DNA of 64,000 bases from assembly GCF_014522265.1 (NCBI RefSeq), contig NZ_CP017024.1:3792501-3856500 (forward strand), read 5' to 3'. The DNA is from Pseudomonas oryzihabitans. GTDB taxonomy: Bacteria > Pseudomonadota > Gammaproteobacteria > Pseudomonadales > Pseudomonadaceae. The translations under genes were made by a program, and so were the position numbers. Numbering within the stretch: the first letter of the stretch is position 1; every line of letters begins with the position of its first letter. Below the pieces are notes generated by a model. It searched no databases. It saw only the letters and a program-made list of their open reading frames with translations, and had not been told where the DNA came from. Positions 40,230 to 49,253 of the stretch are shown here, one piece after another.

Positions 40230-42445
40230 CCGATCACAACACCGTTCCTGTCGCTCCGCTGGACGACGCCCGGCTCTCGGCTGCCGAGGCCGAGTCCCTG
40301 GCCCGTGGCGAGCACGGCAATCCCTTCGCCGTGCTCGGTCCCCATCCCGATGGCGAGGGCCTGATCGTCCGCGCCTTCCTGCCCAATGCCCTGGGCGCAG
40401 AGCTGGTCGATCGCGTCAGCGGTCGGTCGCTGGCCCAGATGCAACCCGGGCGGGTGCCCGGGCTGTTCGTCGCGCGGCTCGACTACGCCGCGCCCTACAA
40501 GCTGGTCATCCGCTGGCCCAGCGGCGTGCAGGAGACAGAGGATCCCTATTCCTTCGGGCTGCTGCTGGGAGAAACCGATCTCTACCTGTTCAACGAAGGC
40601 CGCCACCGCAATCTCGGCGAGACCTTTGGCGCCCAGCGCTGCCAGGTCGACGGCGTGGAGGGCGTGCGCTTCGCGGTCTGGGCGCCCAATGCCCGGCGCG
40701 TCTCGGTGGTCGGCGACTTCAACAGCTGGGACGGGCGCCGTCTGCCCATGCGCCTGCGCGCCAACAGCGGTGTCTGGGAGCTCTTCGTGCCGCGTCTGCC
40801 GGTGGGCACGGCCTACAAGTACGAGATTCTCGGCCAGCACGGCGTGTTGCCGCTCAAGGCCGATCCCATCGCCCTGGCCGCGGAATTGCCACCGCGCACC
40901 GCCTCGGTGGTGGCCGACAACAAGCCCTTCACCTGGCACGACCAGGACTGGATGGCTCGCCGTCGCGAGCTGCAGGGTGTGGAAGCGCCCATCTCGGTCT
41001 ACGAACTGCACGCCGGGTCCTGGCGCCGTGAAGGCGGTGACGAGGGGCGCCAGTACAACTGGCGCGAACTGGCCGAGCGCCTGATTCCCTACATCCGCGA
41101 GATGGGCTTCACCCATATCGAACTGTTGCCGATCATGGAGCATCCCTTCAGCGGCTCCTGGGGCTACCAGCCCCTGGGCCAGTTCGCGCCTACCTCGCGC
41201 TTCGGCACCCCGGCGGATTTCGCCGCCTTCGTCGACGCCTGCCACCAGGCCGACATCGGCGTCATTCTCGACTGGGTACCGGCGCATTTCCCGACCGACG
41301 AACACGGCCTGGCCCGCTTCGATGGCACCGCGCTGTACGAATACGAGCACCCCTACGAGGGCTTCCACCAGGATTGGAACACCTACATCTACAACCTGGG
41401 GCGCCATGAGGTGCACGGCTTCATGCTGGCGTCGGCCATGCACTGGCTCAAGCACTTCCATATCGATGGTCTGCGCGTGGATGCCGTGGCCTCCATGCTC
41501 TACCGCGACTACTCGCGCAAGCACGGCGAGTGGATCCCCAACATCCATGGTGGTCGCGAGAACCTGGAAACCATCGCCTTCCTGCGTCATCTCAACGAGG
41601 TGGTCCACGAGGAAGCGCCGGGTGCCCTGGTGATCGCCGAGGAATCCACCTCCTGGCCGGGCGTCAGTGCGCCGGTCAGCGAAGGCGGCCTGGGTTTCGA
41701 CTTCAAGTGGAACATGGGCTGGATGAACGACACCCTGCACTATGTGGAAGAGGACCCGGTCTATCGCCAGTACCATCACCACCAGATGACCTTCGGCCTG
41801 GTGTATGCCTGGTCAGAGCGTTTCATGCTGCCCATCTCCCACGACGAGGTGGTGCACGGCAAGGGCTCGATGATCGAGAAGATGCCGGGCGACGTCTGGC
41901 AGAAATTTGCCAATCTGCGCACCTACCTGAGCTTCATGTGGACCCATCCGGGCAAGAAGCTGCTGTTCATGGGCTGCGAATTCGGCCAATGGCGCGAGTG
42001 GAGTCATGATCGCGAGCTGGACTGGTTCCTGCTGGAGCACGGTACCCACCGGGGCGTGCAGCAGCTGCTGGCCGATCTCAATCAGCTCTATCGTCACGAA
42101 CCGGCCCTGCACGAGCGCGATCACCTGCCCGAAGGCTTCGACTGGGTGGTCGGCGACGACAATGGCAACAGCGTCTTCGCCTGGCTGCGCAAGGACGCCC
42201 AGCAGCGACCGCTGCTGGTAGTCGCCAACTTCACTCCGGTACCGCGTCACGACTACCGGGTGGGCGTGCCGTCGCTGGGCCATTGGCAGGAGATCTTCAA
42301 CAGCGATGCCGAGCGCTACGGTGGTTCCAACCTGGGCAACGGCGGCGGGATAACGGCCGAGGAGATCGGCGCCCATGGCCAGCCGGCCTCGCTGAATCTG
42401 CAAGTGCCGCCGCTGGGTCTGCTGGTGTTCAAGCCGCAGGGCTGA
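40226..42445 (+). CDS. glgB: 1,4-alpha-glucan branching enzyme
   Basis: Introduces alpha-1,6 branches into the linear glucan made by GlgE or GlgA. The 739-residue protein has two N-terminal beta-sandwich (CBM48-type) domains ([37 protein letters not shown]) and a GH13_9 catalytic domain with [10 protein letters not shown], the nucleophile [12 protein letters not shown], the acid/base LVIAEEST and [12 protein letters not shown]. Its ATG overlaps the treS stop. Confidence 0.97.
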
Positions 42446-42452
42446 TCCGGGA

Positions 42453-42470
42453 GCGCCCCATCAGGGGCGC
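42453..42470. repeat. Hairpin after glgB
   Basis: Perfect 7-bp arms gcgcccc (42453-42459) and ggggcgc (42464-42470) with a 4-base loop, eight bases past the glgB stop. No T-tract, so a weak terminator or 3'-end stabiliser at most. Confidence 0.45.
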
Positions 42471-42534
42471 GTTCCGCTGACAGGCATCCCCGTTCTGGGC
42501 GATGCTTGTCAGGCATCTGGCAACCGAGAACACC

Positions 42535-43260
42535 ATGATCGATCTCGCCGAATGGAATCTGACGGTTCCCGTACCCATGCCCGTGGCTCAGGTACAGACC
42601 GCCGAACTCAACAGCAGCGGCTTTCGCAGCCCCTATCTCGCGCGTGGCGAGGGGGGATCGCTGGTGTTTTGGGTTCCGGTGACCGGTACGCCGCAACCCT
42701 TCAACACCTATCCCGCCACGGAGCTGCGTGAGACGCGCCCGGACGGCAGTGCCTATGCGTGGAAATACCGCGAAGGGGATGCCCTGCTGCAGGCTGAAGC
42801 CGTGGTGCAACAGGTGCCTTCACGCCCCGAGGTCATCATCAGCCAGATCGAGGACCAGACCGCCGTGCCGGAAGCACCCCAGGCGCTGTTGCAACTCATC
42901 TATCGCGTGGAGAGCCCTGCGACCGGCAAGGGACAGACCCCCCAGGGCCAGTTGATCGCCCGGTTGCGGGAAAGCCCCAGTGACAGCCCCAAGGAGGTCA
43001 TCCTGCTGGAGCGCCTGCCCCTCAACAGCCGCTTCAGCTATGATATCAAGCTGGCCCGCAGTGGCGTGCTCACCGTCCGCGCCCATGGCGCCGGGTCGCG
43101 CAACGGTGACCTGGGTCTGCAACTGGACAGCGCCTGGAGCAGCCATCACCTGTATTTCAAGGCCGGTGCCCGCTTGCGCGATGGCGAGGGGCCCGCCACC
43201 GAAGGCGGACGGGTCCTTTTCTACCGGCTGATCTCCATGCACCAGCCCAACAACCGGTAA
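42535..43260 (+). CDS. Polysaccharide lyase family 7-like protein lacking catalytic residues
   Basis: 241-residue beta-jelly-roll protein of the alginate lyase 2 (PL7) family, cytoplasmic by sequence (no signal peptide). The fold landmarks are present: DLAEWNLTVPVP, FWVPVTGT, YPATELRET (59-67), VIISQIEDQ (100-108) and LYFKAGARLRD (206-216). In active PL7 enzymes these read YPRTELRE, QIH and YFKAGxYxQ. Here the Arg is Ala61, the His is Glu106 and the Tyr is Arg213; only Gln104 remains. It is therefore probably not a lyase and may bind a polysaccharide. The ATG at 42535 is chosen because the sequence from it matches family N-termini; its ribosome-binding site is weak. Confidence 0.8.
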   Translation: MIDLAEWNLTVPVPMPVAQVQTAELNSSGFRSPYLARGEGGSLVFWVPVTGTPQPFNTYPATELRETRPDGSAYAWKYREGDALLQAEAVVQQVPSRPEVIISQIEDQTAVPEAPQALLQLIYRVESPATGKGQTPQGQLIARLRESPSDSPKEVILLERLPLNSRFSYDIKLARSGVLTVRAHGAGSRNGDLGLQLDSAWSSHHLYFKAGARLRDGEGPATEGGRVLFYRLISMHQPNNR

Positions 43261-43267
43261 GACTGGC

Positions 43268-44314
43268 TCAGGTCGCGTGCTTTTCCTGCTGCTTGCGCTC
43301 TTCGCGTCGGTCATTGCTGACCTTGAGCTTCTTGGCCCGGCTTTCCAGGGCGAAGTAGAGCACGGCCGCGATCAGCAGCGGCAGGATGAAATACAGCGTC
43401 CGGTAGCCGAGCAGCGCAGCGATGATCTTGCCCTGGGAGAGGCCGTCATTGGCCAGCAGGGCGATGAACACCGTCTCCAGCACTCCGACCCCAGCCGGGA
43501 TATGCACGATGACCATGGCGATGCTGGAGAGCAACAACACGCCTAGCACATGCAGATAGTCCACCTGGCGGCCGAGGAACAGGTAGACGATGGCCGCCAT
43601 GGCCATCCAGTTGATCGAGGAGACCAGCAACTGCAGGCAGGCCATGCGCAGCGAGGGCAGGGCGAGGCGCTGCTTGCGTACCGTCCATTCGCGCTGCTTG
43701 GCGAAGGCACAGACGCCCAGGTAGAAGACGATGAAGGCCAGCAGGCCGAAGCCGATCAGCCGCAGGGTGGTATCGCCGACGAACCAGTTGGGCGGCATGT
43801 CCACCACGCCGCTGACGAAGATGCCACCGGCCAGCAGGATATAGCCGAGCCAGTTGGTGGCGATGCTCAGGGAAAAGATGCGGGTGATGGTGCCGCTGGA
43901 AAGGCCCAGGCGGGAATAGAGGCGGTATCTCATGCCGATGCCGCCGACCCAGGTGCTCAGGGTCAGGGTGAAGGCGTAGCAGATGAAGGAGACGAGGAAC
44001 ACCTGGCGCTTGACCAGCTTGTGCCCGCAATAGGCCCGCCCGATCAGGTCATAGCAGCCATACATGATGTAGGACAGCACCACCAGGCCGCCGGCCATGG
44101 CTAGCGTCGTCCACTTGTAGCCGGTGAAGACCTTCCAGACCTCGCCCCAGTCCACCTTGCGGGCATAGATCACCAGCAGCACCACCACCGCGATCAGGAA
44201 GACCCAGGTGAGGATCTTCTTCGCCAGCACCCAGCGACCATTCTGCGGCTTGTCGGCAGCCTGCTGGTCGTCCTCGTCGTTGGTATGATCCAGGGCGTCG
44301 CTGTGGCTGCTCAT
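43268..44314 (-). CDS. ybhN: YbhN family membrane protein (lysylphosphatidylglycerol synthase-like transmembrane region)
   Basis: 348-residue integral membrane protein (UPF0104) with about eight hydrophobic segments and charged, hydrophilic ends; it resembles the flippase half of MprF without the aminoacyltransferase domain. Motifs include FTLTLSTWVGGIGMRYRLYSRLGLSSG and IPAGVGVLETVF. It follows ybhP and clsB as in the enterobacterial ybhP-ybhO-ybhN set, suggesting a role in moving or handling anionic phospholipids. Exact function unknown. Converges with the PL7-like gene, seven bases apart. Confidence 0.87.
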   Translation of the reverse strand: MSSHSDALDHTNDEDDQQAADKPQNGRWVLAKKILTWVFLIAVVVLLVIYARKVDWGEVWKVFTGYKWTTLAMAGGLVVLSYIMYGCYDLIGRAYCGHKLVKRQVFLVSFICYAFTLTLSTWVGGIGMRYRLYSRLGLSSGTITRIFSLSIATNWLGYILLAGGIFVSGVVDMPPNWFVGDTTLRLIGFGLLAFIVFYLGVCAFAKQREWTVRKQRLALPSLRMACLQLLVSSINWMAMAAIVYLFLGRQVDYLHVLGVLLLSSIAMVIVHIPAGVGVLETVFIALLANDGLSQGKIIAALLGYRTLYFILPLLIAAVLYFALESRAKKLKVSNDRREERKQQEKHAT

Positions 44315-44384
44315 CGTTGGGGATACCTTGAAATCGAGGAATCGACCCGATCCTGGGTTTCGAGTTCGGGCTGCACCGGCGGAC

Positions 44385-45557
44385 TCACCAGTTCGATCTT
44401 GGGGTATGACCGGGCAGCCAGCCGACCCAGGCGGGGAAGTGGCGCAGGAAGTGAAAGACCAGCATCGTCTTGGCCAGGTGCCAGTAGGTGCGCTTGGGTA
44501 CCTTGCTGCTGTCGACGTGCTCGCAGTGATTCTGGATCAGGGTTTCCAGGCGACCGCGCAATTCACGGTTGAAGACGTGGTCATGGAAGATCAGGTTGCA
44601 TTCGAGATTGAGCGAGAGACTCAAGGGGTCGAGATTGCTCGAACCCACGGTGGACCAGTGCTCGTCCATGGTCGCCACCTTGCCGTGCAGGGGGCGCAGG
44701 CAATATTCGTAGATCTCCACCCCGGCCTTGACCAGATAGTTGTAAAGCATCTGCGCGCCGACCTTAACGATGGCCATGTCCGGTTCGCCCTGCACGATCA
44801 GCACCACGCGGACGCCCCGCTGCGCCGCATTGCGCATTTCCCTGAGCAGCCGATAGCCGGGGAAGAAGTAGGCGTTGGCAATCACCACCTCGCGCTTGGC
44901 GTTGCGCAGCATCTCCAGGTAGTGCTTTTCGATGTCGGCGCGATGCTCGTCGTTGTCGCGGAACACCAGCAGCGCCTGGGCATTGCCGGGATTGCGGTTG
45001 TCGGCCGGCTTTTGCGAGCGCTTGCCCCACCAGCGGTGGGTTTCCTCCGGGGAGTTGATGGCGTCGCGCGCGAAGCGGTGGATGTCATCGACGATGGGGC
45101 CTTCGACCTCGACGGCGTAGTCCTGCTTGGCTTCGGGTCCGAAGTCGCCCAGGTGCTCGGCGGAGTAGTTGATGCCGCCGATGAACCCTAGGCGGGCGTC
45201 CACCACCACGATCTTGCGATGCAGGCGGCGGAAGAGATTGGTCCTCATGCCCATGACCAGGGGGCGCGGATCGTAATAGCGGAACCGTACGCCGGCATGC
45301 ACCATTTCATCAATGAAGTCGCGTGGCAGATCGGGCGAGCCGTAGGCGTCCACGGTGATGTCCACCTGAACACCACGCTTGGCCGCCGCGACCAGCTCTT
45401 TCTGCAAGGCTTTGCCGACCTTGTCGTGAAAGAGGATGAAGGTCTCGATGATGACCTCGCGCTCGGCCGCGCGGATCGCCTCGAAGACCCGTGGAAAGAA
45501 GTCCTCGCCGTTTTCCAGCAAGGCGATGCGGTTTCCGTCCCGCCATTCGAAATTCAT
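44385..45557 (-). CDS. clsB: Cardiolipin synthase ClsB
   Basis: Phospholipase-D-type enzyme condensing phosphatidylglycerol molecules to cardiolipin. The 390-residue protein has two HKD motifs: [19 protein letters not shown] (about residue 115) and [19 protein letters not shown] (about residue 300). It lacks N-terminal membrane helices, as in ClsB/YbhO. The start [17 protein letters not shown] at 45557 overlaps the ybhP stop (ATGA). Confidence 0.93.
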   Translation of the reverse strand: MNFEWRDGNRIALLENGEDFFPRVFEAIRAAEREVIIETFILFHDKVGKALQKELVAAAKRGVQVDITVDAYGSPDLPRDFIDEMVHAGVRFRYYDPRPLVMGMRTNLFRRLHRKIVVVDARLGFIGGINYSAEHLGDFGPEAKQDYAVEVEGPIVDDIHRFARDAINSPEETHRWWGKRSQKPADNRNPGNAQALLVFRDNDEHRADIEKHYLEMLRNAKREVVIANAYFFPGYRLLREMRNAAQRGVRVVLIVQGEPDMAIVKVGAQMLYNYLVKAGVEIYEYCLRPLHGKVATMDEHWSTVGSSNLDPLSLSLNLECNLIFHDHVFNRELRGRLETLIQNHCEHVDSSKVPKRTYWHLAKTMLVFHFLRHFPAWVGWLPGHTPRSNW

Positions 45558-46315
45558 AGGTGGAAGTCCGCAGCCAGGGGCGCATGGTCGGACAGGTGCG
45601 ACCATGGCTGATTGCCCAGCACCTGTGGGCGCCCGACGCTGACGTTGCGCGTGTAGATGCGATCCAGGCAGAGCAGGGGTCGCTTCGCCGGGAAGGTCTT
45701 GGGCAGGCGCCCTGCGGTCTTCATGAACACCTCTTCGAGTCCCGCGCCCTGGCCAAGGATGTCATTGGCCTTCTGACGCCAGTCGTTGAAGTCCCCTGCC
45801 ACCACGACGGGGGCATCGCTGGGCAGGGAATTGATGTGTTCGCAGATCAGCTGCATCTGCATCTGGCGATGTTTCTCGCGCAGGCCCAGATGCACGCAGA
45901 TGACGTGCAGATCCACGGCCTGATCCGGGATACGCAGGACGCAATGCAGCATCCCGCGCTTTTCCGGACCGGCGATGGAAATGTCGAAGTTGTCGTAACT
46001 GACGATGGGAAACTTCGACAGCACCGCATTACCGTGATGGCCGTCCGGGTAGACCGCATTTCGCCCGTAGGCGAAGTCGGTCCACATCGAATCGGCCAGG
46101 AACTCGTACTGCGGCGCCGCCGGCCAGTTCTCGAAGCGCAACGGGTGCTTTTCGTGGGTACCCAATACCTCCTGCAAGAAGACAATGTCCGCTGACACCG
46201 TCCGCACCGCCTCGCGCAATTCCGGCAAGATGAACTTGCGGTTGAAGGACGTGAAGCCCTTGTGCGTGTTGATGGTCAGGACCTTGAACGAAAAACCCTG
46301 TTGCGCGTTCGTCAT
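45554..46315 (-). CDS. ybhP: Endonuclease/exonuclease/phosphatase family protein YbhP
   Basis: 253-residue EEP-fold metal-dependent phosphodiesterase-like protein. The core motifs are [21 protein letters not shown] (metal-binding Glu), [11 protein letters not shown] and the C-terminal [13 protein letters not shown]. It belongs to the ybhPON-type set with clsB and ybhN; the substrate is unknown but a lipid phosphodiester is plausible. Its ATG overlaps the glgX stop by four bases, so this lipid module is translated together with a glycogen gene. Confidence 0.9.
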   Translation of the reverse strand: MTNAQQGFSFKVLTINTHKGFTSFNRKFILPELREAVRTVSADIVFLQEVLGTHEKHPLRFENWPAAPQYEFLADSMWTDFAYGRNAVYPDGHHGNAVLSKFPIVSYDNFDISIAGPEKRGMLHCVLRIPDQAVDLHVICVHLGLREKHRQMQMQLICEHINSLPSDAPVVVAGDFNDWRQKANDILGQGAGLEEVFMKTAGRLPKTFPAKRPLLCLDRIYTRNVSVGRPQVLGNQPWSHLSDHAPLAADFHL

Positions 46316-48501
46316 GCCTGGCGCTTCCTCCGCTTGGTCTGGGTCAGCTCGAACAGCAATACCGAGCGTCCGGTGACCTGATAGGTGTCTCCGAAATTGA
46401 AGACGTCGCCGGCATCCAGGTCAGGCTGATTGGTATCCAGCTGCAGGGACCAATGCTCGCCCATGGGGACTTCCGGCAGGGTGAAATCCACCACGTCATA
46501 ATGAGCATTGACCAGAATCAGCAGCGAGGTATCCGCGCCCTTGCGACGAATGCCGGTCGGCTGGGCACGGCCATCGAGCAGGATGCCCATGCACTTGTTG
46601 CTGCCGTCCTGCCATTGCTCGTCGCCCATCTCGGTGCCGCCGGGCTGTAGCCAGGTGACATCCTTGACGCCCAGTTCTTCGTTGTAGGCACCGGTGAAGA
46701 AGCGGCTACGACGCAGCAGCGGATAGCGGCGACGCAGGTCGATCAGGTTGCGCACGTATTCCTGCAGTTCGGCGCTCTTCTCGCTGATCTCCCAGTTGAC
46801 CCAGCCGATCTCGCTGTCCTGGCAGTAGCCGTTGTTGTTGCCGCCCTGGGTACGCGCGAACTCGTCCCCGGCCAGCAGCATGGGCGTGCCTTGGGAGAGG
46901 AAGAGGGTCGCCAGCAGGTTGCGCATCTGCCGATAGCGCAGTTCGATGATCTCCGGATCGTCGGTCTCACCCTCGACACCGCAGTTCCACGACAGGTTAT
47001 GGGAGTGGCCGTCGTTGTTGCCTTCGCCATTGGCCTCGTTGTGCTTGTCGTTGTACGACACGGTATCGGCCAGGGTGAAGCCATCGTGGGCGGTCACGAA
47101 GTTCACGGACGAGTAGGGCTTGCGACCGCGACGGTTGAACTTGTCGCCGGAGCCCAGCAGGATCTTCGCGAAATCGCCGATCTTGTCTTCGTCACCCTTC
47201 CAGAAGGCACGCGCGGTGTCGCGGAAGGTATCGTTCCACTCCATCCAGCCGGGTGGGAAGTTGCCGACCTGATAGCCGCCGGGGCCGCAGTCCCAGGGCT
47301 CGGCGATGAGCTTGGTCTCGGCCAGGATGGGATCCTGACGGCAGGCATGCAGGAAACCGCCGCCTTCGTCGAAGCCGTCCGGCTCGCGGCCCAGGATGGT
47401 GGCCAGATCGAAGCGGAAGCCGTCCACGCCCATCTCGGTCGCCCAGTAGCGCAGCGAGTCGGTGACCATCTGCAGCACGCAGGGGTGGCTCATGTTCAGG
47501 GTGTTGCCGGTACCGGTATCGTTGATGTAGTAACGCGCATCATCGGGCATCAGGCGGTAGTAGTTGGCGTTGTCGATGCCCTTCAGCGAGAGGGTCGGGC
47601 CCATCTCGTTGCCTTCGGCGGTGTGGTTGTAGACCACGTCGAGGATGACCTCGAGGCCGGCATTGTGCATGCGCGCGACCATCACCTTGAATTCGCCGAT
47701 GGACTGGCTGGCCATGTAGCGCGAGTGCGGGGCGAAGAAGGCCAGGGTGTTGTAGCCCCAGAAGTTTCTCAGGCCCTTTTCCAGCAGGTGGTTGTCATCG
47801 AGGAAGTAGTGGATCGGCATCAGCTCGACGGAGGTCACGCCGAGCGACTTAATGTAATCGATGACTTCGCTTTCCTGCAGGCCGGAGAAGGTGCCTCGAG
47901 CGTTCTCGGGCACTGCCGGGTGCTGCATGGTGTAGCCGCGGACATGGGTCTCGTAGAACACGGTGCGGTCACGCGGGACACGCGGATGGGTGGTGTTGCC
48001 CCAGGTGAAGGCCGGGTCGATCACCCGGCAGCGCGGCATGAAGGGGGCGCTGTCGCGCTCGTCGAAAGACAGGTCGCCATCGGCATGGCCGATGGTGTAG
48101 CCGAACAGGGCATCGTTCCACTCCAGCTCACCGACGATCTGCTTGGCGTAGGGATCGATCAGCAGCTTGTTGTGGTTGAAGCGATGGCCATTCTGCGGCT
48201 CATAGGGGCCGTGTACGCGGTAACCGTAGAGGGTGCCGGGACGGGCATCGGGCAGGTAGCCGTGCCAGATCTCGTTGGTGAATTCCGGCAGCTCGATGCG
48301 TTCGATTTCTTCCTTGCCTTCGTCGTCGAAGAGACAGAGTTCTATCTTGGTGGCGTTGGCGGAAAAGATGGCGAAGTTCACGCCGGAGCCGTCCCAGGTA
48401 GCGCCCAGGGGATAGGGCAGGCCTTCACGAACACGAGACTTGGACTTGCTGATGAACGCGGTCGCTTCGGTTAAGGGCTTGTTGGAATCGGTTGATGTCA
48501 T
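46312..48501 (-). CDS. glgX: Glycogen debranching enzyme
   Basis: Hydrolyses alpha-1,6 branches, mainly short maltotriosyl/maltotetraosyl stubs. The 729-residue protein has an N-terminal CBM48 ([22 protein letters not shown]) and a GH13_11 domain with the nucleophile [15 protein letters not shown], the acid/base [16 protein letters not shown] and [17 protein letters not shown]. First gene of glgX-ybhP-clsB-ybhN. Linear chains it releases would feed TreY/TreZ and MalQ encoded upstream. Confidence 0.96.
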   Translation of the reverse strand: MTSTDSNKPLTEATAFISKSKSRVREGLPYPLGATWDGSGVNFAIFSANATKIELCLFDDEGKEEIERIELPEFTNEIWHGYLPDARPGTLYGYRVHGPYEPQNGHRFNHNKLLIDPYAKQIVGELEWNDALFGYTIGHADGDLSFDERDSAPFMPRCRVIDPAFTWGNTTHPRVPRDRTVFYETHVRGYTMQHPAVPENARGTFSGLQESEVIDYIKSLGVTSVELMPIHYFLDDNHLLEKGLRNFWGYNTLAFFAPHSRYMASQSIGEFKVMVARMHNAGLEVILDVVYNHTAEGNEMGPTLSLKGIDNANYYRLMPDDARYYINDTGTGNTLNMSHPCVLQMVTDSLRYWATEMGVDGFRFDLATILGREPDGFDEGGGFLHACRQDPILAETKLIAEPWDCGPGGYQVGNFPPGWMEWNDTFRDTARAFWKGDEDKIGDFAKILLGSGDKFNRRGRKPYSSVNFVTAHDGFTLADTVSYNDKHNEANGEGNNDGHSHNLSWNCGVEGETDDPEIIELRYRQMRNLLATLFLSQGTPMLLAGDEFARTQGGNNNGYCQDSEIGWVNWEISEKSAELQEYVRNLIDLRRRYPLLRRSRFFTGAYNEELGVKDVTWLQPGGTEMGDEQWQDGSNKCMGILLDGRAQPTGIRRKGADTSLLILVNAHYDVVDFTLPEVPMGEHWSLQLDTNQPDLDAGDVFNFGDTYQVTGRSVLLFELTQTKRRKRQA

Positions 48502-48595
48502 TTCGACGCTCTCGGGATAGCTAGGAAGGAAGTAGCTCTGACTCGGCTCTCAATACCTGCCGGTGGCTGAATCGATACAGATCCGGCTACCTGTA

Positions 48596-48622
48596 TATGA
48601 AAGGCCCGACGCAGCGCAGTTC
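48596..48622 (-). promoter_or_regulatory. Sigma-22 (AlgU)-like promoter of glgX
   Basis: Minus-strand GAACTG (48622-48617), a 16-base spacer and TCATA (48600-48596), close to GAACTT-N16/17-TCtgA. It lies about 95 bases before the glgX start. Found by comparing upstream regions across the locus. Confidence 0.45.
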
Positions 48623-48716
48623 CGGGCCCTGATGGCGAACCGACAAAGCGTTGTTTTTTCAGGAAAAATCAGGAGAACAGCGGTAACGCGAACACCGCAG
48701 CGAGGCGGCAGGGGAA

Positions 48717-48738
48717 GGCCTGGCCGAACGGCCAGGCC
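48717..48738 (-). terminator. Terminator-like hairpin after the DUF2934 gene
   Basis: Perfect 9-bp stem ggcctggcc/ggccaggcc with a 4-base loop, 12 bases past the stop at 48750. On the minus strand it is followed by ttcccc, only weakly T-rich. It separates the treZ operon from glgX. Confidence 0.55.
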
Positions 48739-48749
48739 GGAACATCACA

Positions 48750-49253
48750 TCACTCGGTGGCGGCAGGCTTGGCCGTGGCCGCCTTGGCACGGGAAGCGCG
48801 CGGCTTCTTGGGCGTGGCCGGTGCCACACCTACGCCGGTGGCCTCGACGTTGGCGTCAGCCTTGGCGTTACTGGCCGGGGCCTTGCTCGCACCGGTCTTG
48901 CCTGCACTGGGCTTGACCGCCTGCTTGACCTTGCTGGCAACCTTCTTGGCGGCCGACTCGACCTTCTCGGTCACGGACTCACCGGCAGCTGCGTCTTCGG
49001 TAGCGGCCTTCTCGCTGCCACTCTTGGTCTTGCCGGTGGTGCCGGCCTTGCTAGTAACAGGCTTTTCCGCGCTGGCTGCAGCCTTGGTCGCCCGGGGCTT
49101 CTTGGCCGCGGTCTTCTTGGCCACGCCCTCCTGTTCGGCTTCGTACAGTCGGGTCGCCATCTCCCAGTGGCGATCATGTTCGTGAGCCGGCCGTCCTTCG
49201 GACTCCCAGATCTGATAGGCGAGCTGCTGGATGCGTTCGTCTTTTTGGGTCAT
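48750..49253 (-). CDS. DUF2934 protein with Lys/Ala-rich tail
   Basis: 167-residue protein with a short N-terminal DUF2934 domain (ERIQQLAYQIWESEGRPAHEHDRHWEMATRLYEAE, about 5-40) followed by 125 residues of low-complexity Lys/Ala/Thr/Ser sequence (AAKKPRATKAAASA, ESAAKKVASKVKQAVK). The tail resembles histone-H1-like tails such as AlgP and may bind nucleic acid. Function unknown. The ATG overlaps the treY stop (ATGA), making it the last gene of treZ-malQ-treY-DUF2934. Confidence 0.85.
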   Translation of the reverse strand: MTQKDERIQQLAYQIWESEGRPAHEHDRHWEMATRLYEAEQEGVAKKTAAKKPRATKAAASAEKPVTSKAGTTGKTKSGSEKAATEDAAAGESVTEKVESAAKKVASKVKQAVKPSAGKTGASKAPASNAKADANVEATGVGVAPATPKKPRASRAKAATAKPAATE

